In this document: one piece after another, positions 49,801-58,650 of the stretch
Layout of the letters: each line of letters starts with the position of its first letter
How positions within the stretch are numbered: the stretch's first letter is position 1
Source: Lingula anatina
Lineage: Eukaryota; Brachiopoda; Lingulata; Lingulida; Lingulidae
Length of the DNA: 64,000 nt
Reading direction: 5' to 3'
NCBI RefSeq assembly: GCF_001039355.2
Contig: NW_019775180.1
Location: 662,072-726,071, forward strand
Notes under the pieces: generated by a model
Told to the model about the DNA's origin: nothing
Database searches by the model: none
Seen by the model: only the letters and a program-made list of their open reading frames with translations
Position numbers and translations under genes: made by a program

Positions 49801-52529
49801 AGTGCTTCCAGGTGCCTCAACAGGTAAAACTGGCACTTTAACACAATGGCAGCCCTACTTGTTTTTGTTGTGTTGATCAGCACATTCTGTAGTTCATGTC
49901 AAATAAGATTGATGAATACAAAATTAAGAAAGTGAAAGAAAAACTCAAATAAGATTTATATGTTACAGGGTATATAATCTTTAAATGCTTTTACAATTTT
50001 ACTGGAAATATTCTGCTGTAATTGAGCTGTACAAATATGGGCCTATCATTTATATTTTTTCTAGGGGTATATTGTGGCCCCCCAAAAACAGATGAGAAAA
50101 CTGTTCAGTACATTTTTGCCAGAAGGGGTGACAACTACACATACCGAGACAGAGTGGTAGTTGTGTGTAAACCAGGACTAGCACCAGGCACTCATCATTA
50201 TCTTACATGTAGAGAGAACGGGAAGTGGGATGGAGTGGCAGCATGCAAAGAGGGTATGAGATGACAACATGTGTATTTTTGTGATGTTTGAGGAAAATTA
50301 AAGGCCGTAAGTGAGTTAAAGTTACAGTTTCTCAGTCACAATTTTATTTTATTTTTCAATGGAATGAATCGCATATTGTCAAAAGTTTATTGTGCACTGA
50401 ATTTTGTTGGATTCTAGTCACTTGTGCCCAGAAATGTAAAAATGGAGGGACATGTGTAGGAAGAAACAAGTGTTCATGTCGGCCTGGATTTAAAGGAGAA
50501 CACTGTGAACAAGGTCAGTTTTGTGCACATTAAATATATATTGATAAGTTCATATAGAGCCAACTGAAATTTGCATAAGAATAAGGAAAAATACTCTTGG
50601 AAATGTATGGTCATAAGAGTATAGTCTGATTTCTTATGTTTCTAATGTTGTCCAGTCTAAAATGATAAAATTTAAAAAATAAAAAAACAAACTCCAAAGG
50701 AAAAAGAAAGTAATACAATAGATCAATTGTTGTAACTTCACATTTCTTACTGGATGAAAAGGTTTCAATTAGCCAAAGTTTCAGTACTGGTAAAAATGAA
50801 GAGAAAAGAGTGTCCTGAAATTTTGCAGAAGTTTTACGATATATTCACTAATGACCCCCCCAAAAAAAGCCATATTTTCATGGTAAACTACCTGATTTGG
50901 GTGCTGCTGGTTTATATTTACATGGTCATTTGCCTGAAATTTTGTTGCTGTATATAGAGTATATAAAGTTGAGACATGACATGTTTTTACATTTGCATAT
51001 ATATTTGTTTTGCTTCAGCAATCTGTGTATTGCCCTGCATGCATGGAGGGACATGTGTGGCCCCCTATAGGTGTACATGTAAACCTGGGTATACAGGAAC
51101 AAGGTGTGAGAAAGGTACTGTAGCAGTGATATGATATGATAAACCCAAAATAATTTAAATATTCAGAATAAAATTAAAACACCGAAATAGTCCAGTTTTG
51201 CAAAAAATCCAGAAAATATTTACAAATGTGTCCCATTACAGCAATCTTTTTTTTTTTTTTTTACTTCAGTTTTTAGCACTCAAAAGTGTCATTGATAAGT
51301 TTTTGACTACTAGTATACATACTAGGCAATAATAACCCAACTAAAAAAGATTCTTCATTCTAAAAATTTGCAAAAAAAAAAAAAAAAAATACTGATAGCA
51401 TCTGGGTAATTGGTGTTCCATTTGGTAAATCAGATATCCCCGTTATTCTGTAAGATTGTGCTTGCTGTTGTTATTTACAAGGGCATATAAGATCTATGTT
51501 AAATTTTTCAGCCATATGTAGCCAACCCTGCGCTAATGGCGGTCAGTGTATTGAGCCAGAGATATGTCAGTGTATGCACGGGTGGATGCCACCTTACTGT
51601 GAGGAGTATAGGTAAGTACTGATGAGACTGAATGAAAGTTTGGTGTATTTAGTTGTTTTAAAATAAAAATGAAATTATAATTAAATACTGGGGCCTATGT
51701 TTAAATGAGAAATCAACACGTTTCAGTCTATTTAGCATACAATCCGACCTTTGAAGCTAACTACCCTACTTGTGGAACCAGGCCTTGGAGAACACATTGT
51801 CACTATGTAACATCAATGACAGTCCACCTTCAGTTCACCAAAAGAGCCCTTGCGATTAAGGCTTAATGTGAAGACTTCATTTCAAGCCAATGAGATTAAA
51901 TTATAATTCCATTTTCTCTAACTGATGAGACAATTGGCAAAATTTCAGTGCTTTTTTTTAACGGTATATTTATTTGTAATAATTTCCACAAAACATCAGA
52001 GGTGAGAATGATGTACACACTTAAAACCTAAGAACTTTTCATAAAGTCATCATATACACCACTGGCATGAGAAAACATTCTGATGAAATGCAATATATGC
52101 CAATTCCTGGTCAGCATTTAGGTGATTGATGTGGCATACTCCATTGAGTAAGTTTCTGTGACATTTTGTACACCTTTCTTTCAGGTCCCCTTTATTTATT
52201 TCTTTCGCAAGTTTTTGACTGTGCATTGTTTTCATTTTGGTGACCCTCTCCCTTTAAGTATTAAACCACATTTTTGTTTTATCAAAAATCTGCAGATTAA
52301 CTTTGACGGGCTCCTTTTAAAATCAGCATTTTTTATTGTAAATACTGTTGCAAAGTTTTTGGTCAGGTTTCTGTATTTGTCAGCTTTGCTGTCTAGTTTT
52401 GAGAATATGCTGGTAGATTTAGCAATTTATGATTTATAATTGATTCATGTACATTGTTTCTTAATTTTCAGGCATGATTGGAGGAGTCATTTTTATAGTA
52501 AAAGGAGGAAAAAAAGGCAGATTCATTGA
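20111..52529 (+). CDS. SVEP1: SVEP1: sushi, vWA, EGF and pentraxin domain protein
   Basis: SVEP1 (polydom) is a secreted or matrix adhesion protein known in vertebrates to bind integrin alpha9beta1 and to act in vessel and lymphatic development. Exons: 20111-20602, 25548-25803, 25988-26164, 26403-26453 (optional), 28490-28651, 29036-29215, 29458-29637, 29901-30095, 30297-30545, 30857-31093, 31506-31694, 32077-32198, 32445-32520, 32836-32919, 33044-33256, 33558-33719, 33847-34008, 34193-34354, about 34541-34720, 35032-35145, 35464-35577, 35860-36061, 36283-36440, [missing], 39561-39733, 39940-40179, 40430-40597, 41043-41216, 41469-48638, 48921-49094, 49347-49520, 50065-50253, 50418-50513, 51019-51114, 51512-51611, 52472-52529. 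Most introns are phase 1. About 4,310 residues are visible (human 3,571). The start at 20111 gives a signal peptide; an in-frame ATG at 20060 would bury it. The domain order follows the human protein, with an expanded CCP array and no EGF between CCP 6 and 7. Confidence 0.95.
22050..22082. repeat. (CT)n microsatellite
   Basis: About 16 CT units in SVEP1 intron 1. Confidence 0.9.
23573..23668. repeat. Self-complementary (AAT)n-(ATT)n microsatellite
   Basis: About 23 AAT/TAA units run directly into about 8 ATT units. The two halves are complementary, so the locus could form a hairpin. Confidence 0.9.
23920..23960. repeat. (GA)n microsatellite
   Basis: GA-rich run with one GG interruption in SVEP1 intron 1. 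Confidence 0.9.
24840..24910. repeat. (TG)n(TA)n microsatellite
   Basis: Five to six TG units followed by about 30 uninterrupted TA units. Confidence 0.95.
25473..25520. repeat. (TAA)n microsatellite next to the SVEP1 exon 2 acceptor
   Basis: Interrupted TAA repeat ending about 28 bp before the exon 2 acceptor, in the branch-point/polypyrimidine region. Confidence 0.9.
25988..28651 (+). CDS. SVEP1: SVEP1 exons 3-5: EGF-like and ephrin-receptor-like segment
   Basis: Exon 3 (25988-26164) encodes a cysteine-rich EGF-like unit ([28 protein letters not shown]) matching the vertebrate protein. Exon 5 (28490-28651) encodes CPSGTYKN...CTPCPDPN, an ephrin-receptor-like/GCC2-type repeat. Between them a 51-nt exon (26403-26453) has good splice sites and keeps phase 1. 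It adds 17 residues ([16 protein letters not shown] plus a junction Arg) with no human counterpart, and skipping it also keeps the frame. Confidence 0.85.
26403..26453 (+). CDS. SVEP1: Optional 51-nt cassette exon of SVEP1
   Basis: Flanked by a pyrimidine-rich acceptor (CTCTGTATTATAG) and the donor gtaagg. It is phase 1 at both ends and a multiple of three, so it can be included or skipped. The encoded linker is polar, without cysteine. Inclusion in mRNA is inferred from splice-site quality only. Confidence 0.5.
26587..26668. repeat. (CATA)n microsatellite
   Basis: CATA/CACA-rich run in SVEP1 intron 4. Confidence 0.9.
29036..30095 (+). CDS. SVEP1: SVEP1 exons 6-8: CCP/sushi modules 1-3
   Basis: Three phase-1 exons (29036-29215, 29458-29637, 29901-30095), each encoding one CCP module with the usual Cys framework and late Trp (DGTWSG, AVWNG, FGKWKS). 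Modules 1 and 3 keep the extra cysteines seen at these positions in vertebrate SVEP1 (for example [13 protein letters not shown]). The exon 7 acceptor is taken as ATTTTAG at 29457, because the nearby downstream AG would break the cysteine frame. Confidence 0.9.
30297..31093 (+). CDS. SVEP1: SVEP1 exons 9-10: two HYR domains
   Basis: Exons 30297-30545 and 30857-31093 each encode one hyalin repeat, an Ig-like adhesion fold. Visible signatures are [10 protein letters not shown] and [17 protein letters not shown] in the first, and SPPPVVST and [19 protein letters not shown] in the second, with the paired cysteines. The tandem arrangement and phase-1 boundaries match vertebrate SVEP1. Confidence 0.92.
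31506..31694 (+). CDS. SVEP1: SVEP1 exon 11: CCP module 4
   Basis: A single-module exon with [10 protein letters not shown] at the start and [11 protein letters not shown] at the end, phase 1 at both ends. It has the widened spacing of the corresponding human module. Confidence 0.9.
32077..33256 (+). CDS. SVEP1: SVEP1 exons 12-15: central linker with furin-type site
   Basis: Exons 32077-32198, 32445-32520, 32836-32919 and 33044-33256 encode the poorly conserved region between CCP 4 and the ephrin-like repeats. Exon 14 contains LSRRKRDD, a consensus proprotein-convertase site at the position of a dibasic IKR site in human SVEP1. The block ends in [12 protein letters not shown], as in human (CRPGSVLRGRMC). 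The exon 12 donor at 32199 is chosen because the next exon starts in phase 0; reading on to a later donor at 32275 would shift the frame. Confidence 0.8.
33558..34354 (+). CDS. SVEP1: SVEP1 exons 16-18: three ephrin-receptor-like repeats
   Basis: Three exons of exactly 162 nt (33558-33719, 33847-34008, 34193-34354), all phase 1, each encoding one GCC2/GCC3 repeat with the pattern CxxGxx...CxxCxxGxYQ...CxxCPxxxxT. The identical size and phase show past exon-level duplication. Confidence 0.93.
34541..36440 (+). CDS. SVEP1: SVEP1 exons 19-23: six EGF-like domains
   Basis: Exons about 34541-34720, 35032-35145, 35464-35577, 35860-36061 and 36283-36440 encode six EGF-like domains. Calcium-binding starts are seen as EIDEC, NIDDC, DVNEC, DIDEC and NVDEC. 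The 35860 exon carries one whole domain and most of the next, and its donor is at 36062 so that phase 2 joins the next exon. The first exon's acceptor is uncertain: an AG at 34540 gives a linker of human-like length, and an AG at 34582 is also in frame. The last donor lies 10 bp before a mariner-like insertion. Confidence 0.88.
36548..36777 (+). pseudogene. Mariner-like transposase C-terminal fragment
   Basis: An open segment encodes [20 protein letters not shown] and ends VIQ-stop, with the conserved tail RGAWIEHII continuing in frame after the stop. It is homologous to the C-terminus of DDE transposases of the mariner/Tc1 group. Without the N-terminal two-thirds it cannot be active. Confidence 0.75.
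36769..37026. mobile_element. MITE-like repeat nested in the mariner remnant
   Basis: CCTCTGCCAAGG (36772-36783) and its exact inverse CCTTGGCAGAGG (36999-37010) flank noncoding sequence with a GTTT run and the block CAAAAAGTTATGGACC. The 3' side continues through CTGAGTACTTTTCTAGT; the 5' counterpart of that tail is absent, so the copy is 5'-truncated. Confidence 0.7.
37215..37925 (-). mobile_element. Non-LTR retrotransposon 3' end (reverse transcriptase C-terminus)
   Basis: Minus-strand reading from the gap edge gives an intact ORF of over 220 codons with [48 protein letters not shown] and [15 protein letters not shown]. This order is typical of the C-terminus of invertebrate endonuclease/reverse-transcriptase (LINE) proteins. 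The ORF ends DEEQ-stop, directly followed by a short ATG/TGATGATG tail at 37219-37231, as expected for a LINE 3' end. The catalytic RT domain would lie in the adjacent N gap. Confidence 0.85.
37926..38916. other. Assembly gap (991 N)
   Basis: Unresolved bases inside an SVEP1 intron/exon region, with a LINE at the left edge. The N-terminal pentraxin exon(s) of SVEP1 are likely within or next to this gap. Confidence 1.
38917..39560. other. SVEP1 intronic sequence right of the gap
   Basis: No exon, ORF or recognisable repeat was found. I looked for the missing N-terminal pentraxin sequence here and did not see it. Confidence 0.5.
39561..40179 (+). CDS. SVEP1: SVEP1 pentraxin domain, C-terminal two exons
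   Basis: Exon 39561-39733 starts [10 protein letters not shown] and carries [16 protein letters not shown], the laminin-G/pentraxin core. Exon 39940-40179 carries [14 protein letters not shown] and [16 protein letters not shown], the pentraxin signature (GQExD, and the H-x-W strand), then SWPDFLSG. Both match vertebrate SVEP1. The first exon begins in phase 2, so the preceding exon must end with two bases of a codon. That exon, covering about 65 residues of the pentraxin N-terminus, is not visible. Confidence 0.92.
40430..41216 (+). CDS. SVEP1: SVEP1 CCP modules 5 and 6
   Basis: Two single-module exons (40430-40597, 41043-41216), phase 1 at both ends, starting [11 protein letters not shown] and [11 protein letters not shown]. 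In human SVEP1 a calcium-binding EGF domain follows module 6. Here the next exon goes straight into another CCP module. Confidence 0.92.
41469..48638 (+). CDS. SVEP1: SVEP1 giant exon: 41 tandem CCP modules
   Basis: A single uninterrupted 7,170-nt exon (acceptor TTTTTACAG, donor gtgagg), phase 1 at both ends, encoding 2,390 residues. Counting the repeated frame C-x-x-P ... NG ... YxC-xxGYxLxG ... C-xxxGxW ... PxC gives 41 modules of about 57-62 residues. All retain four cysteines and the late Trp. Modules are joined by short hydrophobic linkers ending VSC, IKC or VTC. With three plus one before the HYR-linker region, two before this exon and three after it, the protein has 50 CCPs; human SVEP1 has 34. 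Several modules share CQADKTWSG, suggesting later local duplication. NxT sequons recur just before the conserved Trp (NGTW, NKTW). Confidence 0.95.
48921..50253 (+). CDS. SVEP1: SVEP1 last three CCP modules
   Basis: Exons 48921-49094, 49347-49520 and 50065-50253, each one CCP module in phase 1: [11 protein letters not shown]...[20 protein letters not shown]...RWSSPSGTC, and [11 protein letters not shown]...KWDGVAAC. The last has a longer loop than the array modules. Confidence 0.92.
50418..52529 (+). CDS. SVEP1: SVEP1 C-terminal EGF domains and basic tail
   Basis: Exons 50418-50513 and 51019-51114 (96 nt each) and 51512-51611 encode three short EGF-like domains without calcium-binding motif (CKNGGTC, CMHGGTC, CANGGQC), as at the vertebrate C-terminus. 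The last exon, 52472-52529, gives [18 protein letters not shown] and a TGA at 52527. The basic tail corresponds to SRKRRTGF in human. The junction 51611/52472 is phase 2. Confidence 0.9.
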
Positions 52530-52647
52530 CAGGAATAAACAAGAAATATTTTGTTAAAAACACATTTTAACCATTGATGTACAGAAAAATGGCTTTATAC
52601 AAATTCCAACAATTCTTGCTATCTATTTTCTGTTCCAGTTATGAGGA

Positions 52648-52653
52648 AATAAA
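52648..52653 (+). terminator. Candidate SVEP1 polyadenylation signal
   Basis: AATAAA about 120 nt after the SVEP1 stop codon, the first such hexamer downstream. Confidence 0.5.
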
Positions 52654-55600
52654 TTGTTACATATATTTTGGTGGTCAAGAATATCTACCAGCATAAGTGG
52701 TTTGATGCCGTCAAATGTTGTTTATATAATTTCATAAGCAGCAGAATGCTGAAGCAGCATTATGAGAAATGCAAAATCAAAATGTGTAATTTTCATCATT
52801 TTTTTTTATTTCATTGTAAAATGTTCTTAAATACATAATACATTAAAATGATTGTTCACCTCTGTTAGCATTACATTTGTAAGGTTTTACAACGGTACAT
52901 ACACTAAATAAACAGTAAAAACAGTTCATTGTAAATGGATAATGATGTTGCCATGTCCATCTGAAACAAATGTCTTAATTATTTCAACTGATACAGTATC
53001 TATAACATTGCAAAGTACTGAGAATTTATTAGCTCATTATGGAATTGTCACATTCAGCCTTAAGCACGAAGCAAGTTTTGATCATTCATAATGCTTAGCC
53101 TATTTAATTTCACAATCATAATCTTAACGAGAACATTTTTTATGTGACTTTAAAATGACTTGTCAATAAGTCAGCTATATTACAACTGTTTAATCAGCTG
53201 AAATCCTGTATTCTATAAATGTAATTTTACAAGTTAATAAGTAATGAAATTACAACACCTGCTCAAAATACATTTTGTGTTCATTAAAATTACAGCAATG
53301 CATGCTACTGAGTACCATTAAATACAGTTATTTAAAAATAAAGTATTTTTTAAAATGCTTTAGTAAAATATCTTGACATATGCAGTCAAGTGACGAAGGT
53401 TGTTGTCAAGTACTGGAAAGTTGCTAAACATGTCATTAAGATTTATCTTACATCATTTGTCAGGTTAAAATCTAGAAACACTCTTACAAAGGCTTCCGTA
53501 TCCAACAGAAAAATATTTTGATTATTCAGCACGGTTGTGTCAGCCATGGCATGTTAAGACAGGATTGACTTTATCTTGTGATAAAAAGTGCTGGATTGGG
53601 TTCATTGTATTTTCTGCTGTTAAATTTTATATTTTGGCATTTCTATCACATTTGTCCACAGAAGGATGTGTGATCCTAGAAATTAACCATCTTTAAAAAA
53701 GAACAGGCAATTTCAAATGATCCCAATATTGATCTATTTCAGCTTTATGCAATAAATACTGAAAACATATTCACAACAAATAACAGCCAATTAGTCACTT
53801 GAAATCAAAATGAATGGTGAAAACAGTTCAGTTGTACTGTTAAATTTTCAAAAGACAATACCTGACAAACATATTCAGCTATGTTAACAAATTTGTGAAA
53901 TAGCTCACCTTATCACTTCTGTTGTGTCAAAGCATGGAACACCAACCAAACATTTCAATAAAAAATGCTTCTGGTTATCACCCAGTCACTCGAGGACACA
54001 CTGGTATACTTTAAGACCGAGGCCTTACTTATAAGCTGCATCTAAGTTTGAATACAATGGCCTCCATTTTGCATCAGCGCAAAAATACAGCAGAATGGAT
54101 AAGCCCAAACAACACCACAGACAGAGTGTCTGATACCATTTAAGAATTGAATGATCTGTAAAATGATCTAGTCACCAGCAATGACAATATCATGGTTGAC
54201 AAGGAAACTCTTTTCCTGCCATACAACCATGGGGTAGGAAAAAAATTCACGAAGTACATGCTGACATAAAACCAGTGATTGCGAAAGGCGTCGGACCACG
54301 GCCATATGCTGGCAAAATTCTGTGGGATGGAAAACCCTTATAACTCATTGGCCCACATGACTGATGGACTAAAGTCGACACCTTGCCTCATATCTGAATT
54401 TATCGTAAAGCTCTGAACACGCACTAGATATTTCGTATCAAATACATGCATGCCAGCCTGTCCATAAGACCTAGTGGACGTGGTTTTTATCCGATTGGGT
54501 GGTACAACCAGTAATGGACGTTTCTGTATCAAAACGAATGTTACTCTCTCTCTCCAGGCAGAAGATACTCGCTGCTGCTTGGAGAGTATGTGGTCATGTG
54601 ACCGCAAGTATCGCCAGCGTGATGGTGATGTCAAAAATCTCCTCGTGGCTCGATGTTGTAGAAAAAAATAATGAAAAAAGACCACAAAGACCACTAACAC
54701 TAACAGACAAGCATTTTTCCAAGAGTATGATAAGACAAAGAACAAACGTTTAATCCGAAAAAATGTGGCAAAGTGAATGATTTTATGAGAGATATTACAC
54801 TGATAGTGACAGTGATGCAAATGACATGGACATTGAACTCTAGAATCTTGTTTGACATATTTTTGGCAACCTTACCAGCATGATTTATTTAATCATTTTT
54901 ACTTCACTTACTTCCCTTACATTGAATATATATATAACTTTCAATGAAGCATCCTGTGTGAATAAAGACTATAACAGCAACAAGGACCTTTAATGAAAAG
55001 TTAGAAAAGTTGGAAGCTCCACATCACTATGACTTACATTTTAATTTAAGGCAAAAAATTGGAATAAAAATTTACAACAGATACATGGTCTTGTGTTAAA
55101 ATATTAGAAATTAAGATAAGCAACCCAGATGTAAAAAGGATAAAATTTAAATGCCAGAAAGCAACCAAAATAAAGTATGTTTAAACTTCTTAATTTTTAT
55201 TACATTTGGCCTGAAAATTGAAAAGCAGCGATTTAAAAAGCCAGACAATAACATTCGTCAATGGTGAAAATGTACAGCTTGATTATTTTATTGTGGGCTG
55301 GTAAAAAAAAAGGTGTGGGCTGTCAAAATTTAATTTGCTCCAGCCCACATGTCTGGTAAGTGTTCAATCTCTTTGGCAATCATTGTTAAACTAATGATGG
55401 GGGTTAAAACTTGTATCAGCACCAACAGAACAGGTACTGGAGAAGAATACAGTTTCACCAGAATGAAAGTGAACAGAAAGGCTTTAATAAGGTAGCAAGC
55501 AGTGCGAAGGTACTAGCTTCATCGTTTTTTTAATGAGAAACCTGTCACACCTCAAGTTGTTGCTAGTTCAAAAAGGACTTGGAGATGTAATTAAGTAAGA

Positions 55601-55790
55601 TGAAAAGCCCACAATGTGGGAAAAGTTATTCAATCAAGTAGGGGAAACAATCTCATTAAGCAAGGCTAGTAGTAAAACCATGGGATTGAACCAGACACCA
55701 AAAAGTCCTCAAATACTGTATGTGAGGACATTACATAGGCAAATAGGCTTCTGGATCTGTTGAAGGTAATGTTTTGGCAGTAAAACTCAT
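52654..55790. other. Intergenic region downstream of SVEP1
   Basis: About 3.1 kb of mostly AT-rich DNA. A minus-strand ORF at 54820-54338 is listed separately. A minus-strand AATAAA near 52810 could end a convergent transcript. Otherwise no gene or recognisable repeat was found. Confidence 0.4.
54338..54820 (-). CDS. Candidate 160-codon ORF, unknown
   Basis: An ATG-to-stop ORF of 160 codons on the minus strand, long for DNA of this composition. It has one strongly hydrophobic segment (LLVLVVFVVFFHYFF, about residues 39-53), then a basic stretch, and ends VDFSPSVMWANEL. No family is recognised. An internal AG at about 54473 could alternatively be an acceptor, making only the C-terminal 45 residues a last exon. 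The region is less AT-rich than its flanks. It may be chance. Confidence 0.22.
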   Translation of the reverse strand: MHHCHYQCNISHKIIHFATFFRIKRLFFVLSYSWKNACLLVLVVFVVFFHYFFLQHRATRRFLTSPSRWRYLRSHDHILSKQQRVSSAWRERVTFVLIQKRPLLVVPPNRIKTTSTRSYGQAGMHVFDTKYLVRVQSFTINSDMRQGVDFSPSVMWANEL

Positions 55791-55835
55791 TAAAAATCTA
55801 GAGCCCTAGGAAGCTGGGCTGGAAGAGACACACGG

Positions 55836-56390
55836 TTGCTGATGGCACTGAAAAGAGGCCATGGTTTCCAAACCCACTCCCTCCAGCTGGAGTTAAGACC
55901 CAGTTTCCCACCCACCCCTCTGGCTAAAGAAAGGCCACAGACTTCCACCCCAGTCCCTCCAGCTGAAGAGAGGGCCACGTCCCAGTCACCCCACCCTCTT
56001 CAGCCGCACCTACTGTTGACAGGGGCAGAGGCAAGAAGGGCAAAGCTGTTGATCAGCAGCCAGAAAGGATGAAGCCCAGGAGGAATTTCACCTTCACCAA
56101 AGAAGATGATGATGCCGTCTTTGAGTGGCTGTAGGAGAAAGAGCTGCTGTGGAGAAATGGACACAGGCTTTTTAAGGACACCAACAGAAAGAAGGCATTA
56201 GGGGAAGCTTAGGGAAGGGAGCTGGACGTGACAGGTGAACATCTCCAGGGCTGAGGGAGAGGCGCGCACTCCTGGTATGTAAAACTCAACAGGGTGAAGT
56301 TTTGCCAGGCTGCCAAGAAGTTCACTGAAATGAGAAGTATGTGCTCCAAAAGAATGCCTTCTACCAGAGAGAGCTTAGACACTGATCCTC
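55836..56390 (+). pseudogene. MADF/Myb-like DNA-binding protein pseudogene
   Basis: The plus-strand frame from about 56079 reads NFTFTKEDDDAVFEWL-stop-EKELLWRNGHRLFKDTNRKK, then two more stops and SWYVKLNRVKF...QAAKKFTEMR. The pattern of acidic start, LW, FKDTNRKK and a Trp-containing third helix fits a MADF/SANT-type DNA-binding domain, often found in transposon accessory proteins and their domesticated relatives. Upstream 55836-56072 is open with a proline-rich sequence in another frame. Three in-frame stops within about 65 codons show it is not functional. Confidence 0.5.
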
Positions 56391-56562
56391 AGCACCCATG
56401 AAATCTCTAAGTCATGTTTTCCAAATGGTTATTTGTATTTCCTTCCCTTTCTTGTACTGATTCACCTTCATTCTACCACCCTCATTTGCATATGAGATCA
56501 CATAAGATGCACAAAGGTTAGTCCCAGCTAACACTGGCTGAACATAAATAGGTCAGACATAG

Positions 56563-57072
56563 TTGTGTTGGCATAAGTGCTCTGAGCATGTGCAAGATGT
56601 GGATTGTGAGGCTCAAATAGACACTTTAACACAAGCAGTCTCTACAATTCTGCCTGTGGTTCAGCAAATAAGCGCCAATATGGCAGGGAATGACTCAACT
56701 AACGAAGAAGGAGATAATGTTGAGGATGATTTTGCCACAGAGGAACCTACCAGTGCGGCCGTCACTGTGCCAGCTGACACAGAAAATTTGCTGGCTTTAC
56801 TCACGCAGTCGCTCAAAGCCAAGGAGACATGTGGCCAAGCTAACGACACAGAGCTGGCTGAGAAGATTAACAGTATTATGTCGACCGGGATTTCAGAACA
56901 GCGGCTCACAGAAGTGAAGGACAAGTTTCTACATCTGGAAAATTGCCAGTATCTAGAAGTACCAAAATGCCAGCCAGAGGTTTGGACAAGTGACGGGGAT
57001 GCTAAGAGGAGTAAAGATCTAAAATTACTGCAAGTACAGTCCCTCCTCATTAAAGCTGTTACAGTGGCATGA
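56563..57072 (+). pseudogene. DIRS gag-like ORF (left element)
   Basis: A 169-codon ORF with an acidic N-terminal half and the ending ENCQYLEVPKCQPEVW...SKDLKLLQVQSLLIKA, the conserved C-terminal motif of DIRS gag-like proteins (x-P-K-x-N/Q-P-E-x-W, then a helix before the RT). The RT begins shortly after but is broken by stops. Confidence 0.65.
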
Positions 57073-57194
57073 ATGTTGAATTTAATCTCGCACCTGTCCA
57101 GGATTTTTGCACCTATATGATCTGTAGACCAGAAAGAGTTCATTATAATTGACAGGGAAATAGGCAAATTGTTATCTAAAGGAGTCATAACTCA

Positions 57195-57410
57195 TTGCCA
57201 GAAGAGGGACAATTTATCTCTACTATTTTTACCCGTCCTAAGAAAAATGGAAAAGTTAGAATCATTTTGAATCTTAACACATTGAATGAATTTGTCACTT
57301 ACCACCATTTTAAAATGGACACCCTCCAGTCCTGTTTAAATATGATGCAACCTGATAGAGCTGAGCATGAGGAAGCGCTCCAGGACATGTTGGCTCAGCG
57401 GGAGTATTAA
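57195..57410 (+). pseudogene. DIRS reverse transcriptase N-terminal fragment
   Basis: A 71-codon open segment with GQFISTIFTRPKKNGKVRII and NLNTLNEFVTYHHFKMDTLQ, matching the start of DIRS-type RT. It stops at a repeat junction near 57405. Confidence 0.75.
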
Positions 57411-57447
57411 GTATATTCAAGAAAAGGTAAGGTTAACTTACTATGAT
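57405..57447 (+). repeat. Direct repeat copy 1 (DIRS element boundary)
   Basis: A 42-43-bp segment containing AGTATATTCAAGAAAAGGTA, repeated with one difference at 60673-60715. Here it marks the point where the left element's RT breaks off and a new gag-like ORF begins. Confidence 0.8.
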
Positions 57448-57919
57448 CGTCATTATGGAAAGACCACCAATCCCAAGAATCCACACAATGGACCATCAGC
57501 CCACCACCTCTCCCTCTGTGACAGAAGATCCAGAGCCCGGACACGCAGATCCGACACCCAGCACTAGTTCAGGTAGCTCTGGCAATCAAGCTTTATTGGG
57601 TTCAGGGGACCCATTGCTTTCACTACTGAATTCTGGGGAATATCAGGTTATAACGGTGAACCCAGACGGAACATTCAACTGTGCATCTTCACCCACCCTT
57701 CTTCACTGGCAAACTAACCAGTTGGGTTCAGGGGACTCAACCCTGGCAGCATCTACAGATACGGCCTATCAATCATTAACTCACCACCTCTCCCAGACAG
57801 CCATCACTAAAATTCAAGAAGACCAGTATGTTGATCTCAAAGGCCTTATACCACACACCTCCAATACCCTGCTCCCAAGAGACAAACAGGAGACCTCCCC
57901 CCCCCCCAATTTTCGGTAA
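57443..57919 (+). pseudogene. Second gag-like ORF (right DIRS element)
   Basis: A 158-codon ORF, Ser/Thr/Pro-rich at its N-terminus (SVTEDPEPGHADPTPSTSSG), later KIQEDQYVDLKGLIPHTSNT, which resembles the gag segment of DIRS-like elements. It ends at a C-rich run and is followed by RT sequence lacking its N-terminal portion. Confidence 0.5.
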
Positions 57920-57949
57920 TACCCCAGTTTGATCTGGCAGCCCCCTTGG

Positions 57950-58650
57950 TCAATCTCAATCTCGATTTTAGAAACTTAGCAATCGATCCTAGGTATCGTT
58001 TTACCAATGGGGCTATCTTCTTCCTGCCAAACATTCGAGATATTTTCCACAGCACTGGAATGGATAGCCAAAAACAAGTGCAATATACCACATATTATAC
58101 ACTTACTGGACGATTTCCTGATTGCTGCCCTAACAGAAGTCGAATGTCAGAACTCTCTTGCAAAATTTTGTGCCTTATGTAAACACATTGGTGTCCCTTT
58201 AGTGTCCGAAATAAACCACAGTCCCCATGACTACCATCTCCTTTGCAGGCATTGAATTAGACAAGAAGCAAGGCTACCACCTGAAAAAAATAGAGGGCTG
58301 TCTCAATCTCATTCAAACCCATCTATCTAAAAAGAAAATAACCCTCCAAGACCTAGAGTCCATCACATGCCTTATTAATTTTTGTTGTTTCGTAATCCCA
58401 GTGGGTAGAGCATTTTTGCGACACTTAATCAACCTCACAATAGGCATTTCCAAACTCTTCTAAAGAATACGCCTCAACAATGAATCCCACTCCCATCTAT
58501 TTACCTGGCAAGAATTTCTTACAAATTCTAATGGTAAAGGGTTTTTCCATGAAGAAGGGTGGAGTATTTTCACCAATGCATCGAAAAGCTGTGGATTTGG
58601 TGCCATTTACAATGACAAGTGGTTCTATGGACAATGAAAAGATAATAAAG
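57950..58650 (+). pseudogene. DIRS RT C-terminus and RNase H fragments
   Basis: Frame-shifted segments read LPMGLSSSCQTFEIFSTALEW-like sequence (partly in two frames), IIHLLDDFLIAALTEVEC with the catalytic-type LDD, then KKITLQDLESITCLINFCC and GRAFLRHLINLTIG. About 58560-58625 reads TNASKSCGFGAIYNDKWFYG, the RNase H strand with its Asp position changed to Asn. At least two frameshifts separate the blocks. Confidence 0.75.
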
